In this document: positions 7,076-15,040 of the stretch, one piece after another
Layout: each line of letters begins with the position of its first letter
How positions within the stretch are numbered: the stretch's first letter is position 1
Source of the DNA: Archangium sp.
GTDB lineage: Bacteria > Myxococcota > Myxococcia > Myxococcales > Myxococcaceae
Assembly: GCA_030681645.1 (NCBI GenBank)
Contig: JAUXRX010000042.1
Coordinates: forward strand, 62,001 to 126,000
DNA: 64,000 nt
Reading direction: 5' to 3'
Notes under the pieces: model-generated
What the model was told of the DNA's origin: nothing
The model's database searches: none
The model's input: only the letters and a program-made list of their open reading frames with translations
Translations under genes and position numbers: made by a program

Positions 7076-8734
7076 TCAGTTCCGTCCGGGAAGAGTGACC
7101 GCCTCAGCCGGCGTCGCCGACGGCGCCCTCAAATTCGTCACACTCGACGCCGTGGTCTTCATCGTGACCTCGACCACCGCCGCCAACGCGCGAGCGCCAC
7201 TCCCGACGGCCCCGCTCTCCATCGCCCTGAGCGACTGCAGCGCAACCCGCGCCGACGGCGTGCGGCGCGAGACGTCCCTCTGCAGCAACTGCATCACGAA
7301 CGCCTCCAGCGCGACGGGAACATCAGCCCTCATCGCCCGCAGCGACGGCACCTGCTTCTCGAACACGTTGGTGAGCGTCGCCGCAGCATCCGCCGCGGAG
7401 AACAGCGGCTCACCCGCAAGGCACTCCCACAGCGTGACACCCAACGCGAACAGGTCGACTCGCGCGTCGAACTCATCGCCGGTGGCCTGCTCGGGCGCGA
7501 GGTAGCCGGGCTTGCCTTTGATGATTCCGGCCTCGGTGTGCTGAATGTGACTGGTCGAGCGCGCGATGCCGAAGTCGGTGAGCTTCACCTCGCCCAGCCG
7601 CGAGAGCAGCACGTTGGGCGGGTTGAGATCGCGGTGGACGAGGTGGAGCGCCGTGCCATCAGCAGCCCTCCGCTCGTGCACGTACTGCAGCGCCTCGCAC
7701 AGCGAGATGGCGAGGTGCAGCACCGCGGGCACAGGCAGGCCGGTGCCCCTGTGCGCGCGAAGGGCGCGGCCCAGCGGCGGGCCGTCGAGGAACTCCATGG
7801 CGAGGAAGTAGCTGTCACCGAAGCGGCCGAAGTCGAACACCTGCACCACGCCGGGGTGGCTGAACTGGCTGCACAGCGCGGCCTCCTCGCGGAACATGCC
7901 GATGAAGGCCTCGTCTTCGGCGTACTGCGGCAGCACCCGCTTGAGCGCGACCACCTTCTGAAAGCCGCCCTCGGGGTTGTAGGTGGCGCGGAACACCTCG
8001 GCCATGCCTCCCATGCCCAGGCGCTCGTGCAGGAGGTACTTGCCGAACACGTCCTTCGCGCGCACGGCGGAGAGCGCCTCCTCGGCGCGGCGGTTCAGGT
8101 GGCCGATGAAGATGGCGGTGAGCACCGACGACGAGAAGAGCAGCAGCACGCGCGTGGCCATCATCGGGGGGCGCAGCGTCACCAGCACCTCGCCCTCGAG
8201 CTGCGGGAGCGCCACCAGCACATACAGCAGCGAGTACTCGAGCGACGCGAGCGCGCCCGCGCCGATGGTGAGCCACTTGTTCCCACGCAGCCCGGAGAGC
8301 GCGATGAGCGTGCCCCAGATGACGATGGGCGGCGCAGTGAGCGCGTACTGCGCGCCGCCCTGCTTCGCGTCGGCGAGGAAGATGAGCGCGGGGGCCGAGA
8401 CCTCGATGGCGACGTTGAGCCACGAGACCACCGGGTGAAACCAGCCGCGCGCGATGAGGCGGGTGAGCCCGAAGTAGTAGCCGGTGAGCACCAGCAGGCC
8501 GCCCGCGAGGGTGAGCGAGAGCTGCGCCCCGATGATGGGCAGCAGCAGCAGCGAGAGCAGCGCGCTCACCCCTGCGATGCCGGCGACGAAGCGCGCCACC
8601 GAGGCCTCGCGCGCCGGTGCGTCGCGCGCGATGTGTTCGCGGAGCAGCTCAGCGGCGACGTTGGGAGGGCGCGACACGCGGCGCCCGTTACACCGTGAGA
8701 GGGGGGTGCGGTCAATGCACGGGCCCGCACTCAT
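7076..8734 (-). CDS. Membrane-anchored Ser/Thr protein kinase
   Basis: An N-terminal membrane domain of about six helices (SALLSLLLLPIIGAQ through VLLLFSSSVLTAIFIGHL) is followed by a eukaryotic-like kinase domain. Visible motifs are the Gly loop LGMGGMAEVF, VALKRV with the ATP-binding Lys, the catalytic loop HRDLNPPNVLL, LTDFGIAR and GYLAPEQ. The catalytic loop has Asn where Lys is usual (HRDLKPxN). The order membrane domain then kinase is the reverse of most PknB-like proteins and suggests that membrane state is sensed N-terminally. The start is uncertain: ATG at 8767, ATG at 8734 (GGGGGG just upstream, chosen) or GTG at 8674. Downstream is a family-A hairpin. Target unknown. Confidence 0.85.
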   Translation of the reverse strand: MSAGPCIDRTPLSRCNGRRVSRPPNVAAELLREHIARDAPAREASVARFVAGIAGVSALLSLLLLPIIGAQLSLTLAGGLLVLTGYYFGLTRLIARGWFHPVVSWLNVAIEVSAPALIFLADAKQGGAQYALTAPPIVIWGTLIALSGLRGNKWLTIGAGALASLEYSLLYVLVALPQLEGEVLVTLRPPMMATRVLLLFSSSVLTAIFIGHLNRRAEEALSAVRAKDVFGKYLLHERLGMGGMAEVFRATYNPEGGFQKVVALKRVLPQYAEDEAFIGMFREEAALCSQFSHPGVVQVFDFGRFGDSYFLAMEFLDGPPLGRALRAHRGTGLPVPAVLHLAISLCEALQYVHERRAADGTALHLVHRDLNPPNVLLSRLGEVKLTDFGIARSTSHIQHTEAGIIKGKPGYLAPEQATGDEFDARVDLFALGVTLWECLAGEPLFSAADAAATLTNVFEKQVPSLRAMRADVPVALEAFVMQLLQRDVSRRTPSARVALQSLRAMESGAVGSGARALAAVVEVTMKTTASSVTNLRAPSATPAEAVTLPGRN

Positions 8735-8812
8735 TTCCCCCCGGTAACCGCAGGCGAAGAGGCTCATACGCGGCAGCCGCGAGAGTGGATTTTTTCCGCC
8801 GGTCGTCGTCCG

Positions 8813-9418
8813 TCAGCCGAGCAGATCAGCGAGCTTCAGCATCGCGATCCGCATGCGCGTCTTCACCGTGCCCAGCGGCGTACCGGTGGCTTCGGCGATC
8901 TCACTCTGGGAGAGGCCCGCGTCGTACGCGTGCTCGAGCACCAGGCGCTGCTCGGGGGGCAGCGACGCGAGCGCCTCGCGCAGCCGCTTCGCCTCGCGAG
9001 TGGCGCCGACCTGGGCATCGGGGGCCGGCGCCCCTTCTGACCTCGGCTGCACCAGCAGGTTCTCGCGCAGCCGGCCGCGCGCGCCGTTCTGGCGCAGGCG
9101 ATCGATGGCCCGGGTGCGGATCATGGTGAGGATCCACCGCTCGGGCGCGGCGCGGCGCGGGTCGTAGCGGGTGGCGCTGCGCCACACGTCGACGAAGGTG
9201 TCCTGCACCAGCTCCTCGGCCTCGGCGTCGTTGCGCAGCACGCGGCGCGCGACGCCGAACGCGCGCGGCGCGAAGCGCTCGTAGAGCTCAGCCAGCGCGC
9301 GCTCATCGCCCCGGACGATCCGGTCGAGGAGGGTCTGATCATCGAGTTCGCGCAGGCCGGGCTCCTCCGTCGGCGGGGGGAGAATCAGGCCGGCATGAGT
9401 GCATTGACTGACGCACAC
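8813..9418 (-). CDS. ECF-type RNA polymerase sigma factor
   Basis: About 201 residues. Region 2 is seen in ALAELYERFAPRAFGVARRV to RYDPRRAAPERWILTMIR and TRAIDRLRQNG; region 4 is SLPPEQRLVLEHAYDAGLSQ then SEIAEATGTPLGTVKTRM, a helix-turn-helix for -35 recognition. The start is probably the GTG at 9418, giving a 34-nt overlap with the preceding ChrR-like anti-sigma gene. The same reading frame stays open far upstream of this, but that part lies inside the anti-sigma gene in another frame and is not coding. Paired with a zinc cupin anti-sigma, it most likely responds to singlet oxygen or related oxidants, by analogy with RpoE-ChrR of photosynthetic proteobacteria. Confidence 0.88.
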   Translation of the reverse strand: MCVSQCTHAGLILPPPTEEPGLRELDDQTLLDRIVRGDERALAELYERFAPRAFGVARRVLRNDAEAEELVQDTFVDVWRSATRYDPRRAAPERWILTMIRTRAIDRLRQNGARGRLRENLLVQPRSEGAPAPDAQVGATREAKRLREALASLPPEQRLVLEHAYDAGLSQSEIAEATGTPLGTVKTRMRIAMLKLADLLG

Positions 9419-9996
9419 ACGCAACCGATTCCATCGAATGCGACGAAGTCGTGCTCGGTGCCCGGAGCCATGTCCTGCACCTCGCCGCGCCACACCTCGA
9501 CGCCCGTGGAGTCGCGGTAGCCGCCCTCGAGCACCAACACCCGCTCGGGCCCGAAGTGCGGGTGCAGGGGAAAGGTCGCCCCCGAAGCCAGCTTCACCAG
9601 CGCGGTGAGGGCCTCGGGCACCTTCGGGCCCGCGTTCACCGTCAGCAGCAGCACGCCCGGCGCGGGGCCTTCTTCCCAACCCTCGTTGCGCTCGGCGCGG
9701 GCGAGCAGCGCCGACGCGTCTTCGGTGGAGAGATCGAACAGCGCCGCCACCTGCGCGGTGAAGTACGAGAGGCGGCCGCTGCGCGCGCGCGCCAGCAGGG
9801 CTTCGACACCACCGGGCGGCGCAGCTTCTGGAACGCGACCCACCGTGCCTCCTTCGAGCGCGTCGATCGCCACGCCCAGCTTCGGCGCCGCGGCCTGGCA
9901 CGCCGCGCAGCCGCGCACGTGGGCGAGCGCACTGTTGCGCTCCACCTCCGTGCCGGAGGTCCACAGCGTCACCAGCTCGTCGTGGGGTTCGCTCAC
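9385..9996 (-). CDS. ChrR-like cupin anti-sigma factor
   Basis: A 203-residue protein with both ChrR modules. The N-terminal anti-sigma zinc site is His5, His26, Cys30 and Cys33 (HVRGCAAC). The C-terminal cupin domain has FPLHPHFGPERVLVLEG and a later EHDF, supplying the His-x-His, Glu and His metal ligands. In the characterised ChrR the N-terminal half holds the sigma factor and the cupin half is needed for release by singlet oxygen; all ligands appear intact here. The start is GTG at 9996 with AGGAG eight bases upstream. The order is anti-sigma first, sigma second, the reverse of the rpoE-chrR order I know. A TACGTAAG at about 10019-10026 (minus strand) could be part of an autoregulated promoter, but this is weak. 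Confidence 0.85.
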   Translation of the reverse strand: MSEPHDELVTLWTSGTEVERNSALAHVRGCAACQAAAPKLGVAIDALEGGTVGRVPEAAPPGGVEALLARARSGRLSYFTAQVAALFDLSTEDASALLARAERNEGWEEGPAPGVLLLTVNAGPKVPEALTALVKLASGATFPLHPHFGPERVLVLEGGYRDSTGVEVWRGEVQDMAPGTEHDFVAFDGIGCVCASVNALMPA

Positions 9997-10087
9997 TCCG
10001 AAGACTCCTGAGAGGACTTACGTACCTGTGCTCCGCGCGGATTTCGGCGGGACTACACCACTCCGCGCAGGGTGCGTGAAGGTCTTA

Positions 10088-10163
10088 CCTCTCCCCGCTT
10101 CGCAGGGAGCGTTGAAGTAGTCGAGGGCCCTTCTTCAACAGCCTCCTTCGCATGGAGAGGGAG
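10088..10163. repeat. Interrupted family-A element
   Basis: CCTCTCCCCGCTTCGCAGGG at 10088 begins a family-A unit, but about 30 bp with its own inverted repeat (GTTGAAG...CTTCAAC, 10111-10139) is followed by a second imperfect half ending GGAGAGGG at 10163. It sits between the anti-sigma gene and the divergent metzincin-like gene and probably overlaps the latter's promoter region. Confidence 0.55.
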
Positions 10164-10178
10164 CTTAGACTCGCCTCC

Positions 10179-11978
10179 ATGTGGCGGTTGGCGGCGGTGC
10201 TCGTGCTTTGTGCGTGCGTGAAGACCGAGCGCGACTACCAGCTCGAGCACGCGCGTTCGCTCACCCCGAAGGCGCTGGGCCAGCCCGCCAGCTCGAGCAG
10301 CACCGCGCCCCGGCTCGCGCCGCAGCCGCCGCGGGTCTTCACCGTGCGGGCGTGGGTCGACCTCGACTACCAGGCCCAGGTGCTGCACTGGAACGAGCGC
10401 ATCACCTCGCAGTTGGCGCGGGCCAGCCAGGTGGCGAAGGCGGCGCTCAACGTCGAGCTCAAGCTGGTGGCGATCGAGTCGTGGAACCACCGCAGCGAGC
10501 GCGCCCCGCTCGAGGCGCACCTCGCGGCGCTGGAGAAGGAAGACGGCGCCACCGACGTGGACCTGGCGCTGGGCTTCGTGTCGTCGCTGGAGATCTTCAC
10601 CGAGAGCCAGGAACAGCTCGGCCTGGCGCGGCTCGAGGGCCGGCACGCCGTGCTGCGCGCGATGGACAACGCGCCCGAGCACCAGGCCATCACCCGGGTC
10701 TTCACCAGGCTCGACGAGACCGAGCGCGACGCGCTGTATCGCGAGCGGAAGCTGCACAAGGAAATCACCCTGGTGCTCCACGAGTGGGGCCACGTGCTGG
10801 GCGCGCCGCACGACACCGCGGGCGACAGCCTGCTCAACCCGGCCTACGCGGTGCAGCGCACCCGGTTCGCCCCCATGACGGCGGCGCTGCTGGCGAGGTC
10901 GCTCGAGCTGCGCGACGCGAAGGTCGATCGCAAGACGTGGGCGAAGGAGCTGCACACCTTCATCCGCGCGGCGCCCGAGGGCTCGTGGAGTCTGCAGGAT
11001 CTCGAGGGCACGCTCGCCGACCTGGAGCGGGTGATGCGCGGAGAAGACGCGCAGGCCGCGGCGGCGACGAGCCAGAAGGACCGCGCGTTGTTCAACGGGG
11101 TGCTGCGGCTGGTCGAGCGCGGCAAGCACCAGGAGGCGCTCGACGCGGTGCTGCCGCTGGTCGCGCGCGAGCCGGCGGTGCCCGGGGCCCACAGCCTCGC
11201 CTGCCAGCTCTCGGGGCTGATCAGCCTGGGCGCGCCCGAGACGATGAGCCGGTGCCGGGACGCTGTGGCGCTCACCCCGGGGGACGGGCCGGCGCTGCTG
11301 ATGCTCGCGCAGGCGCAGGCGGCCACGAAGGCGTTCGCTCCCGGTCGCGTCACCTTCATCGCGGCGCGAGAACAGCTCCTCTCTTCACCGGCGGTCAGCG
11401 TGGAGACGTCGGCGGCGTTGGGGTCGGTGGCGCGCTCGCTGGGCTTCGTCACCTGGGCTGAGCAGTCGTCCGCGCGCGCGCCGGGCAGGACCGCCGCGGA
11501 GCAGGTGGTGGAATGGGCCGCGCGCAAGCGGCGGTGGTTCGGGCTCCCCGCGGGCGTGAGCTCGCCGTCACCCGAGGCAGAGCCGGACTACGTCGATCGC
11601 TTCATTCAGGTGCAGAACGAGCTGGGCGCCAACCAGCTCGCGCGCGCAGAGGCGTCGGTGGCCGCGCTGGAGAAGTCGTTCCCCGAGCTCCCCGGGCCGA
11701 TGACGCTGCGCTGTGAGGTGTCGCTGCGGCGGCGCGCGAACGGCAAGGCCATCGCTGCGTGCGAGCGGGCGGTGGCTGCCTACCCCGACTCGTTGCAGGC
11801 CCACTACCTGCTCGGCGTGATGCACTCGATGGCCGGCCAGCACCGGAAAGCCGTCGAGCACCTCGAGCAGGTGGTGGCGGGAGACCCGACGGTCGACGAC
11901 GCCTGGCAGCGGCTGGCGACGAGCTACGGCGCGCTCGGAGATCGGACCCGTCGCGAGCGCGCCATCAAGCGTGAGTGA
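10179..11978 (+). CDS. Metzincin-like lipoprotein with TPR repeats
   Basis: About 599 residues. The N-terminus MWRLAAVLVLCACVKT is a short lipoprotein signal. HEWGHVLGAPHD in the first third fits the HExxHxxGxxHD zinc motif of metzincin proteases, with Glu as base and three His as zinc ligands. The second half is helical repeats of TPR type (AIAACERAVAAYPDSLQAHY, AVEHLEQVVAGDPTVDDAWQ). I moved the start from the ATG at 10152 to 10179 because the signal peptide then begins correctly and the upstream codons lie in the repeat. It probably cleaves or processes an envelope substrate docked by the TPRs. It ends just before a strong hairpin shared with the convergent acyl-CoA ligase gene. Confidence 0.75.
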   Translation: MWRLAAVLVLCACVKTERDYQLEHARSLTPKALGQPASSSSTAPRLAPQPPRVFTVRAWVDLDYQAQVLHWNERITSQLARASQVAKAALNVELKLVAIESWNHRSERAPLEAHLAALEKEDGATDVDLALGFVSSLEIFTESQEQLGLARLEGRHAVLRAMDNAPEHQAITRVFTRLDETERDALYRERKLHKEITLVLHEWGHVLGAPHDTAGDSLLNPAYAVQRTRFAPMTAALLARSLELRDAKVDRKTWAKELHTFIRAAPEGSWSLQDLEGTLADLERVMRGEDAQAAAATSQKDRALFNGVLRLVERGKHQEALDAVLPLVAREPAVPGAHSLACQLSGLISLGAPETMSRCRDAVALTPGDGPALLMLAQAQAATKAFAPGRVTFIAAREQLLSSPAVSVETSAALGSVARSLGFVTWAEQSSARAPGRTAAEQVVEWAARKRRWFGLPAGVSSPSPEAEPDYVDRFIQVQNELGANQLARAEASVAALEKSFPELPGPMTLRCEVSLRRRANGKAIAACERAVAAYPDSLQAHYLLGVMHSMAGQHRKAVEHLEQVVAGDPTVDDAWQRLATSYGALGDRTRRERAIKRE

Positions 11979-11986
11979 GCGGTCTG

Positions 11987-12009
11987 CCCTCTCCCCCTCG
12001 GGGAGAGGG
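11987..12009. terminator. Family-A perfect hairpin between convergent genes
   Basis: CCCTCTCCCC-CTC-GGGGAGAGGG, a 10-bp perfect stem with a 3-nt loop, lies 8 nt after the metzincin-like gene and 11 nt after the convergent acyl-CoA ligase gene. It is placed to act as a bidirectional transcript end, although no U-tract follows. Confidence 0.6.
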
Positions 12010-12020
12010 AGACGCTGGCG

Positions 12021-13688
12021 TCACGCCCACTGCACCGGCTTCTTCTCGGCGTACCAGGCGTCGAGCTTGTCGGCGACGGACGCCTCGATCTTCGTGCGCT
12101 TGAGCTTCATGGTGGGCGTGAGCAGGCCGTTCTCGATGGTCCACGGCTCCTTGACGATCACGAACGTCTGCAGCTGCTCGTACCCCGACAGGCCCCTGTT
12201 CACCTCGACCAGCCAGTCCCCCAGCTCCTTCTCCACGCGCGTCTTCACGGCCGCGTCATTCATCTCCTTGCGGATGTTCTCCGCGAGGATGACCAATGCG
12301 TACGCGGCCGGCTGCCCCACGCCCGACACGCAGGAGAGCTCGATGAGCGGGTGCTCGTTGAGCTTGTTCTCGATGGGGGCGGGCGAGACGTACTTGCCCT
12401 TGGCCGTCTTGAAGAGCTCCTTCACGCGGCCGGTGATCCGCAGCAGGCCGTTGGGCTTGCGCTCGCCCTTGTCGCCGGTGCGGAAGAAGCCATCTTCGGT
12501 GAAGCTCTCGGCGTCGAGGTCGGGGCGCTTGTAGTAGCCGATCATGCAGCCGGGCGACTTGATGAGGATCTCGCCCTCTTCGCTGAGCTTCACGTCGACG
12601 CCCTTGTACGGCACGCCCACGTAGCCGGGCTCGTTGGCCTCGTCGGACGAGAGGTGGCTGAAGGCGAAGTCTTCGGTCATCGCGTACCCCTCGAGCAACC
12701 GGAGCCCGAGGCGGCGGTACCAGCTGATCAGCTCGCCGGGGATGGGGGCCGAGCCGCTGCCCGCGAGGCGAACGGCGTCGAGGCCGAGGCCGGTGAGCAC
12801 CTTCTTCCCCACGCGCTTGCCGAGGATGGGGATCTTGAGCAGGAACTCGAGCCGCGCGGGCGGCATCTTCGAGAACACGCCCTGCTGGAACTTGAGCCAG
12901 AGCCGCGGCACCGAGATGAACAGGGTGGGGTGCGCGCGCTTGAGGTCGGCGAGGAAGGTGTCGAGCGACTCGGCGAAGAAGATCTGCCCACCGCCCACCA
13001 GCATCGAGACGCACTCGATGTACGCGCGCTCGAAGACGTGCGCGAGGGGGAGATACGACAGCGCGCGATCTCCCGACCTGAACTCGATGCGGTCCCGCAT
13101 GCCCTCGGCCGCCCGGGTGATGCGCTCGAAGCTGTGCATCACGCCCTTGGGCTGACCGGTCGAGCCCGAGGTGTAGATGATCATCGCCAGGTCAGTCGGC
13201 GCTCGCGCCACCCGGCCCTCGAGCGGCGGGGTCTTCGCCACGATGTCGTCCCAGCTCTCGCCCACGCCCTTCGGGCCCATGGGCATCGAGATCAACTTCA
13301 CCCCGTCGGGCACGCCCTTCTGCTGCGCGGCCCACGAGTCGAGCTTGCCCACCAGCAGCACCTTCGCCTCGCTGTGCTCCATCACGAAGCGGATGGTCGC
13401 CTCGCCCTCGGTGGGGAAGATGGCGACGGTGGTGAACCCGCCGATCCAGATCGCCAGCTCGGCGATGAAGAAGTGCGCGCAGTTCTTGGTGAGCATGCCC
13501 ACGCGATCGCCGGGCTGCAGTCCCAGGCTCCGCAGGTGCGCGGCCACCCGGCGCGCTTCGTTCATCACCTGCGCCCAAGTGTACTCCCGTGTCTGCCCGC
13601 CGCCGAGCGGCTGGATCAGGTACTTGTGCTGGGGGATCGTCGCTTCGTGGTCGTAGACGTAATCGAGGATCAGTTTGGGAGCAGTCAT
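12021..13688 (-). CDS. AMP-forming long-chain fatty acid-CoA ligase
   Basis: A 555-residue adenylate-forming enzyme. The P-loop-like motif IIYTSGSTGQPKGV lies at residues 170-183. Further family motifs are YLPLAHVFERAYIE, the adenine-binding GYAMTE, and FFRTGDKGERKPNGLLRITG with the hinge Asp and Arg. A C-terminal Lys-containing segment (ENGLLTPTMKLKR) is as in FadD15/FAA1-type ligases. It would activate fatty acids to acyl-CoA via acyl-adenylate. At 555 residues it is slightly short but complete. It is divergent from the DoxX-like gene with only about 37 bp between starts, and single in its transcription unit. Confidence 0.9.
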   Translation of the reverse strand: MTAPKLILDYVYDHEATIPQHKYLIQPLGGGQTREYTWAQVMNEARRVAAHLRSLGLQPGDRVGMLTKNCAHFFIAELAIWIGGFTTVAIFPTEGEATIRFVMEHSEAKVLLVGKLDSWAAQQKGVPDGVKLISMPMGPKGVGESWDDIVAKTPPLEGRVARAPTDLAMIIYTSGSTGQPKGVMHSFERITRAAEGMRDRIEFRSGDRALSYLPLAHVFERAYIECVSMLVGGGQIFFAESLDTFLADLKRAHPTLFISVPRLWLKFQQGVFSKMPPARLEFLLKIPILGKRVGKKVLTGLGLDAVRLAGSGSAPIPGELISWYRRLGLRLLEGYAMTEDFAFSHLSSDEANEPGYVGVPYKGVDVKLSEEGEILIKSPGCMIGYYKRPDLDAESFTEDGFFRTGDKGERKPNGLLRITGRVKELFKTAKGKYVSPAPIENKLNEHPLIELSCVSGVGQPAAYALVILAENIRKEMNDAAVKTRVEKELGDWLVEVNRGLSGYEQLQTFVIVKEPWTIENGLLTPTMKLKRTKIEASVADKLDAWYAEKKPVQWA

Positions 13689-13725
13689 GGTCGGGGGAAG
13701 TTTGCCCCGCTACGGTGCATTGTCC

Positions 13726-14484
13726 ATGAGCATCGACGCAGAGCGCGCGACGCCGCGAGAGCTGTTCTGGCTCAAGGCTGGCACCGCTTCCATCTGGCTG
13801 ACCACTGCGCTCGGGGTGCTGCACCCGTATTACCGGTCGGTAGGCCACGACTGGCTCTCGCGCCTGGGCCTTCCGGACTGGCTGATGTGGGCCACCTGCG
13901 CGGGTGAGCTGGTGCTGGCGATCGTCATTCTCGTGCTGCCTCCGAAGTGGTGGCTGATGGCCGCGCAGGTGGGAGGCGTCACCGTCTTCACCCTCATCCT
14001 CGCGGTGCTCGAGCCGTCGCTGCTGGCGCACCCGTTCGGCCTGTTGACCAAGAACCTGCCGTTCGCCGCGCTGGTGATCACGGTGTGGTTGATCAGCCGT
14101 GAAGGGTGGACGGCGCGCGCGTCGTGGATTCTCCGCGGGGGCACGGCGCTCATCTGGATCACCGAGGGCCTCTTCCCGAAGATCCTCTTTCAGCAACCGA
14201 TGGAGGTCGCGGTCGTGGCGAACAGCGGGCTGGTGCCGATGTCAGCGCCGGTGTTCCTGATGCTGCTCGGCTTCGCGCAGGTGATCTCCGGAGTGCTCGC
14301 GCTGGTGCTGAAGGGCCGGTGGCTGCGCTGGCTGTTGATGGCGCAGGTGGCGGCGCTGGTGGTGTTGCCGCTGCTGGTGAGCGTGCAGGACCCGATGTTG
14401 TGGTTCCATCCCTTCGGGCCGATGACGAAGAACTTCCCCATCATCGCGGGGACGCTGGGAGTGCTCCACCGATGTTCCCGCTGA
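13726..14484 (+). CDS. DoxX-like membrane protein with internal duplication
   Basis: A 252-residue protein with about eight predicted membrane helices arranged as two similar halves. Each half ends in a near-identical motif, HPFGLLTKNLP and HPFGPMTKNFP, and each begins with a W-rich helix (GTASIWLTTALGVLHP and GTALIWITEGLFP). This looks like a tandem duplication of a four-helix DoxX-like unit. DoxX relatives are quinone-linked or of unknown function. The start at 13726 was preferred over upstream ATGs that overlap the divergent ligase gene. The following DUF2269 gene overlaps its end by 13 nt. Confidence 0.7.
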   Translation: MSIDAERATPRELFWLKAGTASIWLTTALGVLHPYYRSVGHDWLSRLGLPDWLMWATCAGELVLAIVILVLPPKWWLMAAQVGGVTVFTLILAVLEPSLLAHPFGLLTKNLPFAALVITVWLISREGWTARASWILRGGTALIWITEGLFPKILFQQPMEVAVVANSGLVPMSAPVFLMLLGFAQVISGVLALVLKGRWLRWLLMAQVAALVVLPLLVSVQDPMLWFHPFGPMTKNFPIIAGTLGVLHRCSR

Positions 14485-14954
14485 TCCCCGTGGTGAAGGC
14501 GCTGCACGTGCTGTCCGCGACCATCTTCTTCGGCGCGGGGCTGATGAGCGCGTTCTGGAAGTTCAGAGGAGATCAGAGCGGAGATCCGCGCGTGATCCTG
14601 TGGGCGCAGAAGCAGGTGGTGCTGGCCGATTGGATCTTCACCGTGCCGAGCGGGATCATCTCGCCGCTCACCGGCGCGTATCTCGTCTACGCCTACACGC
14701 TGCCGTGGACGACGCCGTGGGTGCTCGGGAGCCTCGGCGGCTACCTCGGCGCGATGGTGCTGTGGCTGCCCGCCGCGTGGATTCAGATCGAGCTGCGGAA
14801 GATCGCGACGCAGTGCCTCGCTGACGGCGCTCCACTTCCGCCGCGCTTCCACTCGCTCAATCGCAGCTGGCTGGCGCTGGGCGTGCCGGCGTTCGGCGTG
14901 AGCGTGTTCATCATCTACGCGATGGTGGTGAAGCCGCAGCTGTGGGGCCCCTGA
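14472..14954 (+). CDS. DUF2269-like integral membrane protein
   Basis: A 160-residue protein with four predicted membrane helices. KALHVLSATIFFGAGLMSAF at the N-terminus resembles DUF2269 and haem-copper-adjacent small membrane proteins in which the first-helix His is conserved; a second feature is TVPSGIISPLTGAYLVY. Function is unknown. It starts 13 nt inside the end of the DoxX-like gene, so the two are co-translated and probably form a complex. Confidence 0.65.
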   Translation: MFPLIPVVKALHVLSATIFFGAGLMSAFWKFRGDQSGDPRVILWAQKQVVLADWIFTVPSGIISPLTGAYLVYAYTLPWTTPWVLGSLGGYLGAMVLWLPAAWIQIELRKIATQCLADGAPLPPRFHSLNRSWLALGVPAFGVSVFIIYAMVVKPQLWGP

Positions 14955-15040
14955 TGGGGTGCAGAAGCCTCCCTGTCTCCTGAAGATCTCATTGGTGGGC
15001 GACTCGACCGTCAGGTCAGCACGCTTTCCAACGAGACCAG

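Noticed and set aside
6915..7505. Arg-rich 196-codon ORF
   Set aside because: Its first part reads the hexamer tract (RSRSRSRPRPRP) and its remainder is antisense to the Ser/Thr kinase.
8813..9964. Sigma factor extended upstream to 383 codons
   Set aside because: The extra N-terminal part overlaps the ChrR-like gene in another frame and shows no domain; the sigma factor starts near 9418.
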